From: CBDDKU01 sp965230375
GTDB lineage: Bacteria > Bacteroidota > Bacteroidia > Flavobacteriales_D > Cryomorphaceae
Reading direction: 5' to 3'
DNA length: 64,000 nt
Assembly (NCBI GenBank): GCA_965230375.1
Contig: CBDDKU010000001.1
Location: 18,506 to 82,505, forward strand
This document shows positions 8,038-18,637 of the stretch, in pieces. A program made the position numbers and the translations under genes. Position 1 is the stretch's first letter. Each line of letters starts with the position of its first letter. The notes below the pieces were generated by a model. It saw only the letters and a list, made by a program, of their open reading frames with translations. It had not been told where the DNA came from and did no database searches.

Positions 8038-9471
8038 CTATTCCTTCACAATTTTCCAGGATTGACTGCCTTCATTGCTAGTGAGATAAACAATGTAAGT
8101 TCCCGCCGGGATGCCCGAAATATCAATCGAGTTTTTTCCTTTTTCTAATCGAGCATCCATGACATATCGCCCTTGAGTGTCTCTTATTACCAGCTCTCCG
8201 TGCTCCTTGTCGAGCTCAATTTCGATTTCTTTTGAAGTAGGGTTGGGGTAAGGCAATCGTTTCTTAACCTTGTTTGATTGAAATGAGTTCGTGACTATAC
8301 AAGGTGTGGCAATCTCGCTAAAGAACTCATAGACTTCAACGAGAGCAGGTTGCACACAGTCGCCATGATTGGCACCGGGTAATACATTAATGGCTTCAAC
8401 ATCTTCAGCACCTGCATCCGTCATCCACGTTTCAGTTTCAGTGCTGTTCGAGAAAAAGACTTGCTCATCTCCACTGCAGTAAAATAGTCTGAGTGGCATC
8501 TCGGGTACCCAATTGTAATTGTCATTGTCTGCCAAGGCGACTCTCAGTGGATGATTTGGGTTTGATTCAAAATTTGCTAGGGTAGTATCCACCAAAAGTT
8601 CGCTGGTTAGAGAAGGTAAAATGTTGTTTACCACATTCATGCTGTAGCTATTCTGGGCTCCATCAAAATAGGGCGCGACATCTTCTGCGTAGGGCATGTT
8701 GACCACATCAGAAAGTTCGGAATAAAGGTTTCCGTATGCAGCTTGAAAGCTTACAAGTGTATAAATGATGTAACCTGGGTTGCTATAAGGCTCGTCGCTT
8801 AAGATCACTTCTGTTTGGGTGCCTGAGAGCTGATAAGGACCGCTGCAAGGCGCCCCTGCTAGAATACCGTACTCCTGAAGCATTCCATTTTCCTGGGCGT
8901 ATTTAAGAGTGCCCATGGCAGCATGACCACCTTGAGAATATCCTGTAATAAACGCCTCGCCATTGTTTTGAACTCCGCCTTGATCCTGAAGAAATGTCCT
9001 AGCCGCTGTAATTAAATCTAATGTGGCAGTGGCCTGAGTTTTCTGATGTAAATAGGGATGTATACCAGGATTTTCTCCTAACCCTAGGTAGTCGGGGGCC
9101 ACTGTGATAAAACCTGAGCTAGCAAACACGCGCGCCAGGATTGACTCGGGATTATTCTGAGAAGGAGCATCCAATTGTTTAAGCACGGTTCCATGACAAT
9201 AGGCCGCTAACGGAAAGTATTCACACGCGTCGGAGACGGGAATAGCTAAACCACCTGAAGCATTCGTTTGGTTTCCATCAAGATCCTGGGTCGTGTATAT
9301 GATTTTGTAATAATCAACATCGTAGACACCCGGGACTTCTGAAAACGAATTCAAAACCGTAGCTGATGTTGTATTCAAGTACTCGGCTGAAACGAAATCC
9401 TGCCCATTACAGAACCCACCGACGAGCAGGGCCATGAGCAATATTGGAAAGGTAGTTTTTGTTTTCATCAT
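8038..9471 (-). CDS. Secreted alpha/beta hydrolase (secretory-lipase-like) with T9SS tail
   Basis: An exported serine hydrolase. Residues 1-23 are a signal peptide. The nucleophile elbow is GYSQGG (Ser179), preceded by the strand AFIT. The catalytic His is probably the one in GANHGDC, and an acid in the YCSGDEQVFF strand completes a plausible triad. The arrangement resembles secretory lipases and related esterases. The C-terminus (PYPNPTSKEIEIEL, then IPAGTYIVYL and the Lys-rich end) is a type A T9SS sorting domain. Substrate is unknown; esters of lipids or polymers are likely (inference). The gene is divergent from ruvX, with 39 bases between them. Confidence 0.85.
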   Translation of the reverse strand: MMKTKTTFPILLMALLVGGFCNGQDFVSAEYLNTTSATVLNSFSEVPGVYDVDYYKIIYTTQDLDGNQTNASGGLAIPVSDACEYFPLAAYCHGTVLKQLDAPSQNNPESILARVFASSGFITVAPDYLGLGENPGIHPYLHQKTQATATLDLITAARTFLQDQGGVQNNGEAFITGYSQGGHAAMGTLKYAQENGMLQEYGILAGAPCSGPYQLSGTQTEVILSDEPYSNPGYIIYTLVSFQAAYGNLYSELSDVVNMPYAEDVAPYFDGAQNSYSMNVVNNILPSLTSELLVDTTLANFESNPNHPLRVALADNDNYNWVPEMPLRLFYCSGDEQVFFSNSTETETWMTDAGAEDVEAINVLPGANHGDCVQPALVEVYEFFSEIATPCIVTNSFQSNKVKKRLPYPNPTSKEIEIELDKEHGELVIRDTQGRYVMDARLEKGKNSIDISGIPAGTYIVYLTSNEGSQSWKIVKE

Positions 9472-9498
9472 GAGTACAAGATAAGAAGTGAAGTCTGT

Positions 9499-9506
9499 TA
9501 TTTTTG
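9499..9506 (+). promoter_or_regulatory. Candidate -7 box (TATTTTTG) for ruvX
   Basis: The sequence fits the Bacteroidota -7 consensus TAnnTTTG. It ends four bases before the ruvX ATG, so a transcript from it would be leaderless or nearly so. No matching -33 TTTG is visible. This is a pattern match only. Confidence 0.3.
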
Positions 9507-9510
9507 CACC

Positions 9511-9924
9511 ATGTCTCGGATTTTAGCTATTGACTTTGGTGGAAAGCGTTGTGGAATTGCGGAAACAGATGACCTCAAGCTTATTGCATCGCCACTCACC
9601 ACGGTGCCATCCAAAGAGCTTTTAACCTTTCTGGCCGACTATCACAAGAAATATGAAATTGAACGATTAGTGGTGGGGTTACCATTGAGAGCAAGTGGTG
9701 AAGTATCCGCAATCGAGGAGAAGATAGCGGAGTTTTTAAAGAAGTTTTCCAAGCAATTTAAAGGGATAGAGGTGGTTAGGCAAGATGAATCGCATTCTTC
9801 ATCAGCAGCGGTTTCGGCAATGATACAGGCAGGAGTGGGAAAGGAAAAGAGACGTGTGAAAGAGAACGTGGATAAAGTTAGCGCAGCAATTATCCTTCAG
9901 AGATACATGGGGATTAGCTATTAA
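9511..9924 (+). CDS. ruvX: RuvX/YqgF-type Holliday junction resolvase-like protein
   Basis: RNase H-fold nuclease of the YqgF family, involved in 16S rRNA 5' processing in some bacteria and annotated as a putative Holliday junction resolvase. The start AIDFGGKRCGIA (catalytic Asp8 region), VVGLPLRASGE in the middle, and VKENVDKVSAAIILQRY near the end hold the family's acidic residues. The Glu/Asp in VRQDESHSS fits the second acidic site. Length 137 is normal. It converges with the TamA-like gene, the stops overlapping by four bases. Confidence 0.93.
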   Translation: MSRILAIDFGGKRCGIAETDDLKLIASPLTTVPSKELLTFLADYHKKYEIERLVVGLPLRASGEVSAIEEKIAEFLKKFSKQFKGIEVVRQDESHSSSAAVSAMIQAGVGKEKRRVKENVDKVSAAIILQRYMGISY

Positions 9925-12197
9925 AATGGATAACCGATAGCCAGGTTCCAGATCAAATAGTCTTTGCGGTAATCGCGGCTGAAGCTCATCTTATCGCCAA
10001 CCCATTTGTCGCCTTCAGCGCGATATGGGATAGATAGAGGAATACCTAAATCAAGCCGAACGATAACGAAATCTAAGTTGAGCCTGACTCCAAATCCGGT
10101 ATTGACAGCCATTTGACTCAGGAAAGTATCAAAGTTGAACTCACCACCTGGCCTAGCTTCGGAAGCGTTTTTCAACCAAACGTTCCCAAGGTCAACAAAC
10201 ACGGCCCCTTCGAAATAAGGCCCCATATCGAATCGGTTCTCGAAATTCGTTTCGATAAGAATGTCTCCTGACTGATCGAAGAAGCTTTCATCGCCCAGCT
10301 CTTCGTTACGGTAGGTTCCAGGTCCGATAGATCTGGCTTGAAACCCTCTGAGCGAAGATGCTCCACCAACGAAAAACTGCTTAGAGAAGGGGAGGGCAGT
10401 GCTGTTGGAATATGGAATTCCCAATCCCACATTCTGACGAATAACCAATTCATTGTATTTGCTCCACTTAAAGTAAAACCTGTAGTCGGCTTGCATCCTG
10501 AAATACTGAGCGTAAGGCACGCCTGCAAAGGTATATTGGCCATTTTCGTTTTTCGAAAAATTACCGATTTCACTAATGCCGTTGAGAAGATTTCCAGCAA
10601 TCTCAACGGATCCACCGAAATAGGACCTTATCGATCTATTTCGTTGATATGGCGGGGAGTGAGAAAAACTGTACGAAGATCCCAAAATGACCTGATCTTC
10701 AAAACTCTCTCTTGATAGAATGTTTTGGTCAAACAGTTCTTCCAACCGATCAGATGACTCTAAGAGTCGCACATAATCGAAGCTCACGAGTCGATATTCA
10801 TTTTGAGTATATCGATCCCTCAACCATTCAAATCCATAACTGAAACTGGAACTGGTTTGAGCATAATATTCTGGCTGATTGTACAATCGATATTGAACCC
10901 TATACTTGGTTTTGGGAATGAATCCAGTCCTTTTTTTCGAGCGAAGAATTCCTCCGAGTCGCGGGAAATAAAGGCTAGCCTGTAAATCGACTTCATAGGA
11001 GTCCAACCCTTTTCGCGAACCTGAAAGCTGGGTTTCATACCTCCCGATGGCGGTAACTCTCAGCTTCTCTGCACCTCTGAACAGATTTCGGTTGTAGTAC
11101 TCTGTTTGGAGTCCGGGTCCTGTGAAGTTTGTAGAAGTGGTCGATAAATTGAACTCTGTTCTGAGCGAGTGCTTTCTTCTTGGGGTGGCTAACAATCGAG
11201 CTTTTATCGATGGAATTGTTGATGCCGAATCCTCAACGTATTGCACATTGACGAATTGAAACACTTCGAGGTGATTTAACTGTTTCAGGGTGAGCTCTTC
11301 ATCTAATTTTGAATAGAGTTCTCCCGGTCTGTAAGCTACGAAGGGTTTGAGTTTTATCGGATCTATGAAGAGTTGATTGGTGTCTACAACTACCTTCAAG
11401 CTGTCTCCCAGGGTCACTGTATTTTTCGAGTTAACAGCCAAATTGAGCGATGCTTCGCTTAGGGTATAAGGCTTCAGAAATGCCGGAGGGATGTCTTTTT
11501 GTTGATCGAGCTTCAAACGCACTTTTTTCTCACCATCATTACTGTCCGCCAGAAAATAAAGGTAGTCGGATGAGTAATAGTAGTATCCTCTATCCCTGAG
11601 CTCTCTGGTAATATTCTTCCGTTCTTCTTTCAGTTTGGCCGTGCTGTACAAATCTTCTTGTTGAAGAACCGTCTTCTCTTTTCTGAACTCGTCAATAATC
11701 TTACAAATCTCAGTGGTGTCCTGACATTGATAGATGGTGTCGAGATAATACGGCTCGTGCAAAGTGATCAAATAGACGGCTTTAGCCTTGTGTTTCGATG
11801 AATCGATTCTCGTTTCGATACTCGACCGAAAGAAGCCATTGTTTGCAAGCTTATGCCGGAGTATGCGCTCATTTTTCTGAGAATCTAGGCTTGATAGATA
11901 AGAAGGTGCGCTACCCAATTTGTACTTGATCCAATGTTTTACTCCTTTGTCTTTTTGCGGTGATTCTATAGACTGATATAGCCATGTTCCTGGACGGCTC
12001 ATGAAAAACCTTCTAGTAGCCTTTGGCTTAAAGTCTTTATCTAATTCGTTTTGAACGTACTTCGGAATGTTCTCCTTTCCATCGACATATTCAATTTCAT
12101 GACCTTCGAAATACTTTTCCCCTTCTGGCAAATACTTATTTGCAGAACAAGCAGTCAAAAGTGCGACCAATGCTATGTAAAACCCGACCTTTTTCAC
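9921..12197 (-). CDS. TamA/BamA-family outer membrane lipoprotein (TamL-like)
   Basis: Outer membrane protein of the Omp85 superfamily. The N-terminus is a lipoprotein signal with lipobox LLTAC (Cys17), a feature of the Bacteroidota TamA variant TamL. Residues about 30-330 hold POTRA-like modules (repeating YxLD-type strands, the last ending YVEDSAS). The C-terminal half is the surface antigen/D15 beta barrel with alternating aromatic strands, the conserved GGASSLRGF motif (LRGF lid-lock block) and a terminal LAIGYPF with final Phe. It immediately follows tamB with a four-base overlap, so both are probably co-translated as a complex that inserts or moves lipids and proteins across the periplasm. 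Confidence 0.9.
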   Translation of the reverse strand: MKKVGFYIALVALLTACSANKYLPEGEKYFEGHEIEYVDGKENIPKYVQNELDKDFKPKATRRFFMSRPGTWLYQSIESPQKDKGVKHWIKYKLGSAPSYLSSLDSQKNERILRHKLANNGFFRSSIETRIDSSKHKAKAVYLITLHEPYYLDTIYQCQDTTEICKIIDEFRKEKTVLQQEDLYSTAKLKEERKNITRELRDRGYYYYSSDYLYFLADSNDGEKKVRLKLDQQKDIPPAFLKPYTLSEASLNLAVNSKNTVTLGDSLKVVVDTNQLFIDPIKLKPFVAYRPGELYSKLDEELTLKQLNHLEVFQFVNVQYVEDSASTIPSIKARLLATPRRKHSLRTEFNLSTTSTNFTGPGLQTEYYNRNLFRGAEKLRVTAIGRYETQLSGSRKGLDSYEVDLQASLYFPRLGGILRSKKRTGFIPKTKYRVQYRLYNQPEYYAQTSSSFSYGFEWLRDRYTQNEYRLVSFDYVRLLESSDRLEELFDQNILSRESFEDQVILGSSYSFSHSPPYQRNRSIRSYFGGSVEIAGNLLNGISEIGNFSKNENGQYTFAGVPYAQYFRMQADYRFYFKWSKYNELVIRQNVGLGIPYSNSTALPFSKQFFVGGASSLRGFQARSIGPGTYRNEELGDESFFDQSGDILIETNFENRFDMGPYFEGAVFVDLGNVWLKNASEARPGGEFNFDTFLSQMAVNTGFGVRLNLDFVIVRLDLGIPLSIPYRAEGDKWVGDKMSFSRDYRKDYLIWNLAIGYPF

Positions 12198-15100
12198 TCT
12201 TCTTTCTTTTCGTCCTCTTCTTCTTGTTCTACTTCATTCTCTTTGGGCTTTTCAAATATTTGATCCAATCGATCAAAATCGCGTTGAAATACAACTCCAG
12301 CCCCAGTTCGCGTAATTCGACCAACTACAATGTCTTCGAGGTCCGTTTTTGAGTATACCTTGAATCGGTATCTCCCATCGGGAGTAAGCTTGTACTCAAC
12401 CGAAACATTGGTCATTACCCTTTCGTCGCTTCTGGCATTTACGCTATTATCCTCAATAGCAATGGTAGACCCGACTTTCACCACCATGCGATCGTCGAGA
12501 AAGGCCTTTTCAATATCGATGTTCAAGTCAGTGTTTCCTTGCCCAGCGGCAACTTCGTATGACTGTAGATCAAAATTGACATCTACTCCCGAAATGTATT
12601 GGTCACTGAGCGAGTTTAATTGCTGGGAGAGGATTTGACTCGCACTATTTCTAGCTTGGTTTTGGACTAGGTTTTGATCTGAATTTGAATCAGAAGTGAT
12701 AAAGGTATTGAGTACAAGTAGAGCAAATACTTGCTTGTTCAATTCGTTTTCATCTTGTGCTAACTCGTTCAAGCGGGCTTCGACTGCTCCACCGAATGCT
12801 CCACGGCGATCATCGGGTAGCCTGATGCTAAATTCAATATTGGGACTCAGGAGGTCACCACTCATTTTCATTACTACTTCAAAAGGAAGCTGTTCTTGGA
12901 ATGATTCCGCCGCGGCCGAATTTCCACTTACAGACATAAGATTCGCAACGTTGGCATTAGTGCGGTACATGGCCGTAATCTCAACCGTCGCTTCCATCGG
13001 ATCTCCGTTCCAAGTAACTGAGCTACCCTTTTGGAAATTAAAAGTCCGCTTCGCAATATTGTAAAAGGTCATTTTGTAGAACCCATCTTTCACCATGTAA
13101 GTTCCGTTTAGCCTGATATTTCCAGCACGGTCGTACGATGCTCCAATTTGACCTCCACCTTTTATTTCGAGGTAATCTCCCGCAAGGCTGTCAATGATAA
13201 CTCGGAAGATTGCATTCTCATCAATGAATAGTCCACCAGTCAGCTCAACGGCGTTTGATACATATTGGTTTGATTGAATGACATTCTCTTTTTCTCTTGT
13301 CAGGATTACTTCGTCTTCCGAAAGGTCAAAGTCCGTCCAGGTGATCAAATCTTCGTTTAATTCTTCGTCAAAATCTGACTCTGGCACGGTATAGGTGACT
13401 TCAGTTTTATCGAGGATATGTACTTCGGCCTCGATCTTTGGGCTCAAGGCCGGGCCTTTCACACTGATATCTGTCGAAGCTAGCATTTTTCCATACAAGC
13501 TACTGTTCTCTTCGGCCGTGACATTGAGTAGACCAAAGTTTTCTGATCTAATTCTAAAATCGGTTTGAAAATCCTGAAAATACTCATGGGTAACTTTACC
13601 GCTTAGAAAGAGTTTGTTGTCGAACGAATCGCGGATGGTGAAGTCTTTAAACTGAATGAGTCCTGAACTCAACTCAAGTCGCTGATTGTTGATTTTGTAT
13701 AGTTCACCATTTGCGCTCAGCCTGAATGCGACATCGTTGAAATTGAGATTCCCTTTCACGACAGGTTTTGCAACTGTTCCTTCTACTGACATCACGCCAT
13801 TTATAGCTCCAGATCCTTCAGAAAGATACTCGGGAACTACTCTTGTAAGCGCAGCCATCTCCAATCGGTCAATATTTACGGTCACATTGATATCGGGATC
13901 CTTGGCATCGACATTTCTGAATGTCCCATTTGCCTTCATTTTCAGGTCATCACCGTCGGTTCCGACCAAAATGGCATAGGCTTGATTCTCATTACTTGTT
14001 TCCCAAGTGAAGTGTCCCATACCGACATCCAGTAGCGTGAGATCGTCTATTCTTCCCGATCCCGAAAAGGAGCCATTCAGGTTATAGCTTAAACTTCCAA
14101 AAAGCTCTCCGGTTGCAAGCGGAGCTGATGATGTGAATATGTTCGAAACATAACCAAGGTCGAAAGAAGAAGCCGTGAAGTTAATTACTTCTTCATCGAG
14201 CGGCTTGCGAACACTCAGTTGGTCTTTACCTTTTGAAATTTCAAAATTTTCAATTTCAAATTTTTCAGGTCCAATAGCTATTCTATTCGAATCATTTAAT
14301 GTCCAACTTTCATAGTTGAGAATAAGTGGTGATATGAGTCGAACTTCAAGCTTATCTTCGATGTCGGTACGTGCCCGCAACACCTGTGTATCGAAATGGT
14401 ACTTCAATGAATCCTCTTCATCTCTGATGGCAAATTCCAATAGTGTTTCCTTCCGTGTGGACATGGAAGACAGGGAGATATGCTGTACGCCTAAGGAGTC
14501 TATTGTAACCTGCTCAATCAGTAACTCCGCCCTAACTCCATCACTATCTCCTTCCATGATTACTGAAAGGCTATCTACCTCGATATCGTCGTACTGGACT
14601 CTTGGCAGAATAAAATTCATTGAAAGATCTTTCTCCTTTGGATTGTAGTTGATTTGGGCTTCAGCAGTTTTAAACTCCTTCAATTTCGGAAAGAACACTT
14701 CTCGAATATCTTTTGAATCACGAGCCTTCAATCTGGCTTTCCAATAAGCGGTTGAGTCTTGAAGCTCAAGCTTACCGTTTGCAATCATTTTAGCTATGGC
14801 CTTACTAATTTCTTGTGGTGTGCGATTTGAAACCGACTCCATCTCCAACATATTCGTTTGCAAGCGGGCATTTGTAGAATCTGGTGAGATGAATATGTCT
14901 GCGTATAGAGAATCGAGCTCAAGGCGATTTCCAGATTTCAAGACTATGATGTCGTCAATTTTCAGGTTTGCGCGTTGGAATTCATCCGTTTGGTTGTAAT
15001 CAGCTTCTATGTGAAACGTTGACCGGACATCCTCAGCAGTCAAGCCCAAAAGTTGAAAGTCGACACCTTCGATATCGCCAACCAGTTGGTAGGTTGCAGA

Positions 15101-17080
15101 GTCTGATAAATTTGCCCGAAAGGTGAAGTCAGAGATTAAGGCGCTATCTCTGATCTGTAGGGTGGAGTGAAGACTATCGTTATTGAGTTCGGCATAAATA
15201 TCGACTCCCTTCAAACGTTTGTCTTCAAGAGTCAATTCATCGGTATGGAAGTTTAGCGTACCAGCTCTATAATCTCCTTTCTGTTCAAATGATCCATCGG
15301 CTTCAAAATCGATATCTTGGAGCTGGTCTACTTGGGTTAGCCGATGTAGATCAATCGAATCACCTTCAAGATCGAAAGTCACCTTCATGCCTTCAGTCGA
15401 TCTTGATCCATTCCCCATCATAGTGAGCATTCCAAGGCTCGATTCTACCTTCAGTCTCGTATTTATCTCATTTTTGAAATAGGTAGCATGTCCATTCACC
15501 GCAATTTCCTCAGGAACCATCGCAGTATCTATTCCAGCATTTGCAGTAAACAAAATGATGTCTGAGCGAAACATTTCGATGTGAAGGGTGTCGATCTTCA
15601 AGCCCGGATTTTTCAGATCCTTCAAGTCAATTACCCCAACTGTTTTGACTTCAGATTGGCCTATTTTCAAATTAGCTTTTGAAATATTGAACTGCTCGCG
15701 GGTACCACTGGCTTTCGTGTAAAGCTCGATATTGTTGGCTAGTTCTATACCTAAACTATCAGGTATAAACGGATTTATCAGTGCAGGGTCAATAGTTGCG
15801 TCCAACTTTCTGATATCGAAATCTATGAATTCCAGAGAGTCCATCACTAAGGCGATATCTGCGAAATTGATCTGACCATCTAAATTTAAGCGGCTATCCA
15901 TCGATTGAACTTCAAGCTCTTTAATGGTCGCACTTTTCTCATCAAGTATTAATCCACCAGATAGAGCGCTTAACTTAAGAGTATCGTTGTAGATGAGCTG
16001 AGCCGATTTGATTTGGGCGGCGTACAATGATGGGTTTACTTCGATATCGGAAATGGACAGACCCAATCTGGAAATCGACAAACTGGTATTTCCGGATTGG
16101 TTTACACGAATCGAGTTTTCACTCATGTCGAAATTATCGACCTTCAATTCAATTGGCGCAAAAATGGAAGTTGTACTTGTGGTATCAGTGCTTTCAGCTA
16201 GAGTAAAGTCGGCGTGCGTTTCACTAATTTTTACTTTGGGAATATGAAAAACCAGTTGGTCCAGATCAAGCTTCTCGACTTCCACATCAATCGATCCGAC
16301 TTCAATGGCATAAAGTTCTTCAGGACTACCCGAATAGCCGATTTTGTTCTGATTAAGACTTAGTTTATTTACTCCAACATCAATTGCAATAGATTCGGAA
16401 TCAGTCTCAGCCCCAGAACTCGTTGAGTCTGGCGAGGTTCCGATTCCTATCCACACATTCGATCGGTTGAATTGGATTTCATCAGCTCGGTACGTTGAAG
16501 TCAAAGTCGATAATTCATCCACAGACACTTTTAGTTTTCCTATAGAAAAGTCCATGGAGTCGCCACTGGTGCGATCGACATAGAGTAGTTTGGACTCTGT
16601 AATTTGGGCGCTTCCCAGGGTGAAATCCCAAGGTTGGGTATCTGAGACAGGTTCATCAACTTCTTCGCTGTCTGGTGCAAAACTTTCAGCAATAAAGTCA
16701 AAGTCCCATCCACCATTTTTAAATCGAATAACTTGGGCATTTAGCCCATTAATCTCAACGCTCTCCAGACTAATGGTGTTGTCAAAGAGTGACTTCCAAT
16801 TGATCTCCACATGAAGTTCATCGAATCGAGAAACTTGACCCGAATTAGGGTAGGTCAATTCCAAATTATAAATGGAAAGTCCTCTAGGCAAGTAGAGATC
16901 CAGTTCTCCTACGGTGGTTTGAGCCCCCGTTTTTTGATCAAAAAAGTCTACCCCTTTTCTCAGAACAAATTCTTGGAATGCACTGGTATTGATGCCAATA
17001 AGGATGATGGCAACAAGGACGACCGCAATGATGGCGATCCACTTTATCACTCGTAAAAGTTTACTCAGAAAATTGCGCAT
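12194..17080 (-). CDS. tamB: Translocation and assembly module TamB (AsmA/DUF490 family)
   Basis: A 1628-residue periplasm-spanning protein. One N-terminal transmembrane helix (about 13-32) anchors it in the inner membrane; the rest is rich in repeating beta strands typical of the long hydrophobic groove of AsmA-like lipid transfer proteins. The C-terminal third (about 1150-1580) shows the TamB/DUF490 pattern: GNIRLNGTYMVKDGFYKMTF region, then FEVVMKMSGDLLSPNIEFSI and the NTGFG-type end. The final segment is a highly charged Glu/Lys tail of about 15 residues. The downstream gene is the outer membrane partner, overlapping by four bases. The reading frame is intact over 4.9 kb, which contrasts with the broken genes near 21-24 kb. 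Confidence 0.93.
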   Translation of the reverse strand: MRNFLSKLLRVIKWIAIIAVVLVAIILIGINTSAFQEFVLRKGVDFFDQKTGAQTTVGELDLYLPRGLSIYNLELTYPNSGQVSRFDELHVEINWKSLFDNTISLESVEINGLNAQVIRFKNGGWDFDFIAESFAPDSEEVDEPVSDTQPWDFTLGSAQITESKLLYVDRTSGDSMDFSIGKLKVSVDELSTLTSTYRADEIQFNRSNVWIGIGTSPDSTSSGAETDSESIAIDVGVNKLSLNQNKIGYSGSPEELYAIEVGSIDVEVEKLDLDQLVFHIPKVKISETHADFTLAESTDTTSTTSIFAPIELKVDNFDMSENSIRVNQSGNTSLSISRLGLSISDIEVNPSLYAAQIKSAQLIYNDTLKLSALSGGLILDEKSATIKELEVQSMDSRLNLDGQINFADIALVMDSLEFIDFDIRKLDATIDPALINPFIPDSLGIELANNIELYTKASGTREQFNISKANLKIGQSEVKTVGVIDLKDLKNPGLKIDTLHIEMFRSDIILFTANAGIDTAMVPEEIAVNGHATYFKNEINTRLKVESSLGMLTMMGNGSRSTEGMKVTFDLEGDSIDLHRLTQVDQLQDIDFEADGSFEQKGDYRAGTLNFHTDELTLEDKRLKGVDIYAELNNDSLHSTLQIRDSALISDFTFRANLSDSATYQLVGDIEGVDFQLLGLTAEDVRSTFHIEADYNQTDEFQRANLKIDDIIVLKSGNRLELDSLYADIFISPDSTNARLQTNMLEMESVSNRTPQEISKAIAKMIANGKLELQDSTAYWKARLKARDSKDIREVFFPKLKEFKTAEAQINYNPKEKDLSMNFILPRVQYDDIEVDSLSVIMEGDSDGVRAELLIEQVTIDSLGVQHISLSSMSTRKETLLEFAIRDEEDSLKYHFDTQVLRARTDIEDKLEVRLISPLILNYESWTLNDSNRIAIGPEKFEIENFEISKGKDQLSVRKPLDEEVINFTASSFDLGYVSNIFTSSAPLATGELFGSLSYNLNGSFSGSGRIDDLTLLDVGMGHFTWETSNENQAYAILVGTDGDDLKMKANGTFRNVDAKDPDINVTVNIDRLEMAALTRVVPEYLSEGSGAINGVMSVEGTVAKPVVKGNLNFNDVAFRLSANGELYKINNQRLELSSGLIQFKDFTIRDSFDNKLFLSGKVTHEYFQDFQTDFRIRSENFGLLNVTAEENSSLYGKMLASTDISVKGPALSPKIEAEVHILDKTEVTYTVPESDFDEELNEDLITWTDFDLSEDEVILTREKENVIQSNQYVSNAVELTGGLFIDENAIFRVIIDSLAGDYLEIKGGGQIGASYDRAGNIRLNGTYMVKDGFYKMTFYNIAKRTFNFQKGSSVTWNGDPMEATVEITAMYRTNANVANLMSVSGNSAAAESFQEQLPFEVVMKMSGDLLSPNIEFSIRLPDDRRGAFGGAVEARLNELAQDENELNKQVFALLVLNTFITSDSNSDQNLVQNQARNSASQILSQQLNSLSDQYISGVDVNFDLQSYEVAAGQGNTDLNIDIEKAFLDDRMVVKVGSTIAIEDNSVNARSDERVMTNVSVEYKLTPDGRYRFKVYSKTDLEDIVVGRITRTGAGVVFQRDFDRLDQIFEKPKENEVEQEEEDEKKEE

Positions 17081-17182
17081 TGGCGGGGCGACTGTCCTTT
17101 GCTCAAAAATAGTGGTTTGTTCTGGAACGATAGAAAAATCAAAGGTTCAATTCGATCTTTGATAGTTTGTAAATTGTCCGCT

Positions 17183-18634
17183 GTGAATTCTAGCCGCAGA
17201 ATAATTTTATTGATTGCCATCACTTTTTTCATGCAAGTGATTTGGTGCGCTTTAAACGTCCATTATCTCGGTATGGATTCTCCAGGTTCTTTGAGATACG
17301 GGGTTTCTGTGATTACGAGTGATGATGCATCTTACTTGGCGTCAGTTGAGAATTTTATTTCCGTAAACGGATGGAAGACGAATGCTGAAGGCGATGAAGG
17401 ACTCGTGCAGCGCACGCCTGGATATGGTCTTCTTTATCTGTTTTTCAGGTCATGGCTCGAGGCACCCGGTGCAATTCTCGCCCTGGTTTTTTTTCAAATT
17501 TGTCTTTGGGCTTTAGCGGTAGCTCAAATTCCAGGTCTTTCGTTACGATTTGGGGTTCCAGAAAAAGCGTCTTGGATATTGGCCTATGCAATTGGTGTGC
17601 TTCCAACATTTTCTGGGTTTTTGGGATATACGCTCACGGAAGCAATCACACCATCACTGGTCATTCTCGTGTTGAGTTTTGTTTTAAACCAGCATTCTAA
17701 AATCATACCGCTCGCCGCCCTGATGGGATTTACCATCTTGGTTCGTCCAGCGTTACTACCATGGCTTTTACCTTTTATTGGGATTCTATACCTGAATGGA
17801 TACAACAAGTATAGAATTTCGAAGGCCTTGGCAATGGCCCTTCTACCTATTTCAATCTGGCTCGGCTATACGTGGTCTATAACCGAAAAATGGCAAGGGC
17901 TACATCCGGTGTATCACACCAATGCTACCAATCTCTATCGCCCCATCCATGGGGAAATATGGGCTTTTGAGAAGATGTGGGGCAGGGAAGGAGCTGATTT
18001 TCATCGACAGATGCTCGGTTATTGGGAGTCGACAGAAATGAGTGAAATGGATCGCAGAAGAGAAGTAGAAAAAAACCTGAAGTCTTTCCCACAAACTGTT
18101 GTTTCCGAATTGGGAAAGGAAGCTTTGATGGATGCCTATCTCGGGTATATTCAAACTCTTTCTGAATTAAAGGACGATGGTCAATTGGAACAAAAGACAC
18201 AGCTTGAACTTGATGTTGGAGAAACATTTCGAGATTTCAAGAGAACCTATGTTTTGTCAAACCCTTTCCATTCACTAGTAACAGTTCCTGTTTCTGTCTA
18301 TGGGCGCTTGGCCTTCCACAGCAATCTATCACTTTACATTTTTCAAAAACCTTGGCGGGGCATCTGGATCGTTGAACTATTGAGATGGATATCTTTTGCA
18401 CTCCACAGTCTGGTATTTCTCCTTTTTCTGATCGTACCTTTTTTCAGCTTTCGTAACCCAAAAATCATCTTGATATGGATTGCTTGTGCATCGTATTTGG
18501 GATACCTTTGTTTTGTTCAGCGAGGTGTAGAAGAGCGCTACACGCTTCCATACCTTATCCCGATGTTGATACTTGTCGCTTCTCTTCTCAATCAAATTTA
18601 TCGTAGATTGATTTCCTTAAATAATAAATCATGA
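17183..18634 (+). CDS. Polytopic membrane protein, GT39/ArnT-like glycosyltransferase
   Basis: About ten hydrophobic segments with large extracytoplasmic loops. The first loop has SDDASYLASVENF, an acidic pair followed by an aromatic as in lipid-linked mannosyl/arabinosyl transferases, and then QRTPGYGLLY, matching the R-x-PGYP-like motif of GT39/PMT-type enzymes. It probably transfers a sugar from a polyprenyl phosphate to a protein or glycan (inference). The open frame reaches back to a TTG at 17099, but that is not a convincing start; I chose the GTG at 17183, just before the first helix. An ATG at 17231 would cut that helix. The following gene begins right at the stop. Confidence 0.72.
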   Translation: MNSSRRIILLIAITFFMQVIWCALNVHYLGMDSPGSLRYGVSVITSDDASYLASVENFISVNGWKTNAEGDEGLVQRTPGYGLLYLFFRSWLEAPGAILALVFFQICLWALAVAQIPGLSLRFGVPEKASWILAYAIGVLPTFSGFLGYTLTEAITPSLVILVLSFVLNQHSKIIPLAALMGFTILVRPALLPWLLPFIGILYLNGYNKYRISKALAMALLPISIWLGYTWSITEKWQGLHPVYHTNATNLYRPIHGEIWAFEKMWGREGADFHRQMLGYWESTEMSEMDRRREVEKNLKSFPQTVVSELGKEALMDAYLGYIQTLSELKDDGQLEQKTQLELDVGETFRDFKRTYVLSNPFHSLVTVPVSVYGRLAFHSNLSLYIFQKPWRGIWIVELLRWISFALHSLVFLLFLIVPFFSFRNPKIILIWIACASYLGYLCFVQRGVEERYTLPYLIPMLILVASLLNQIYRRLISLNNKS

Positions 18635-18637
18635 AGA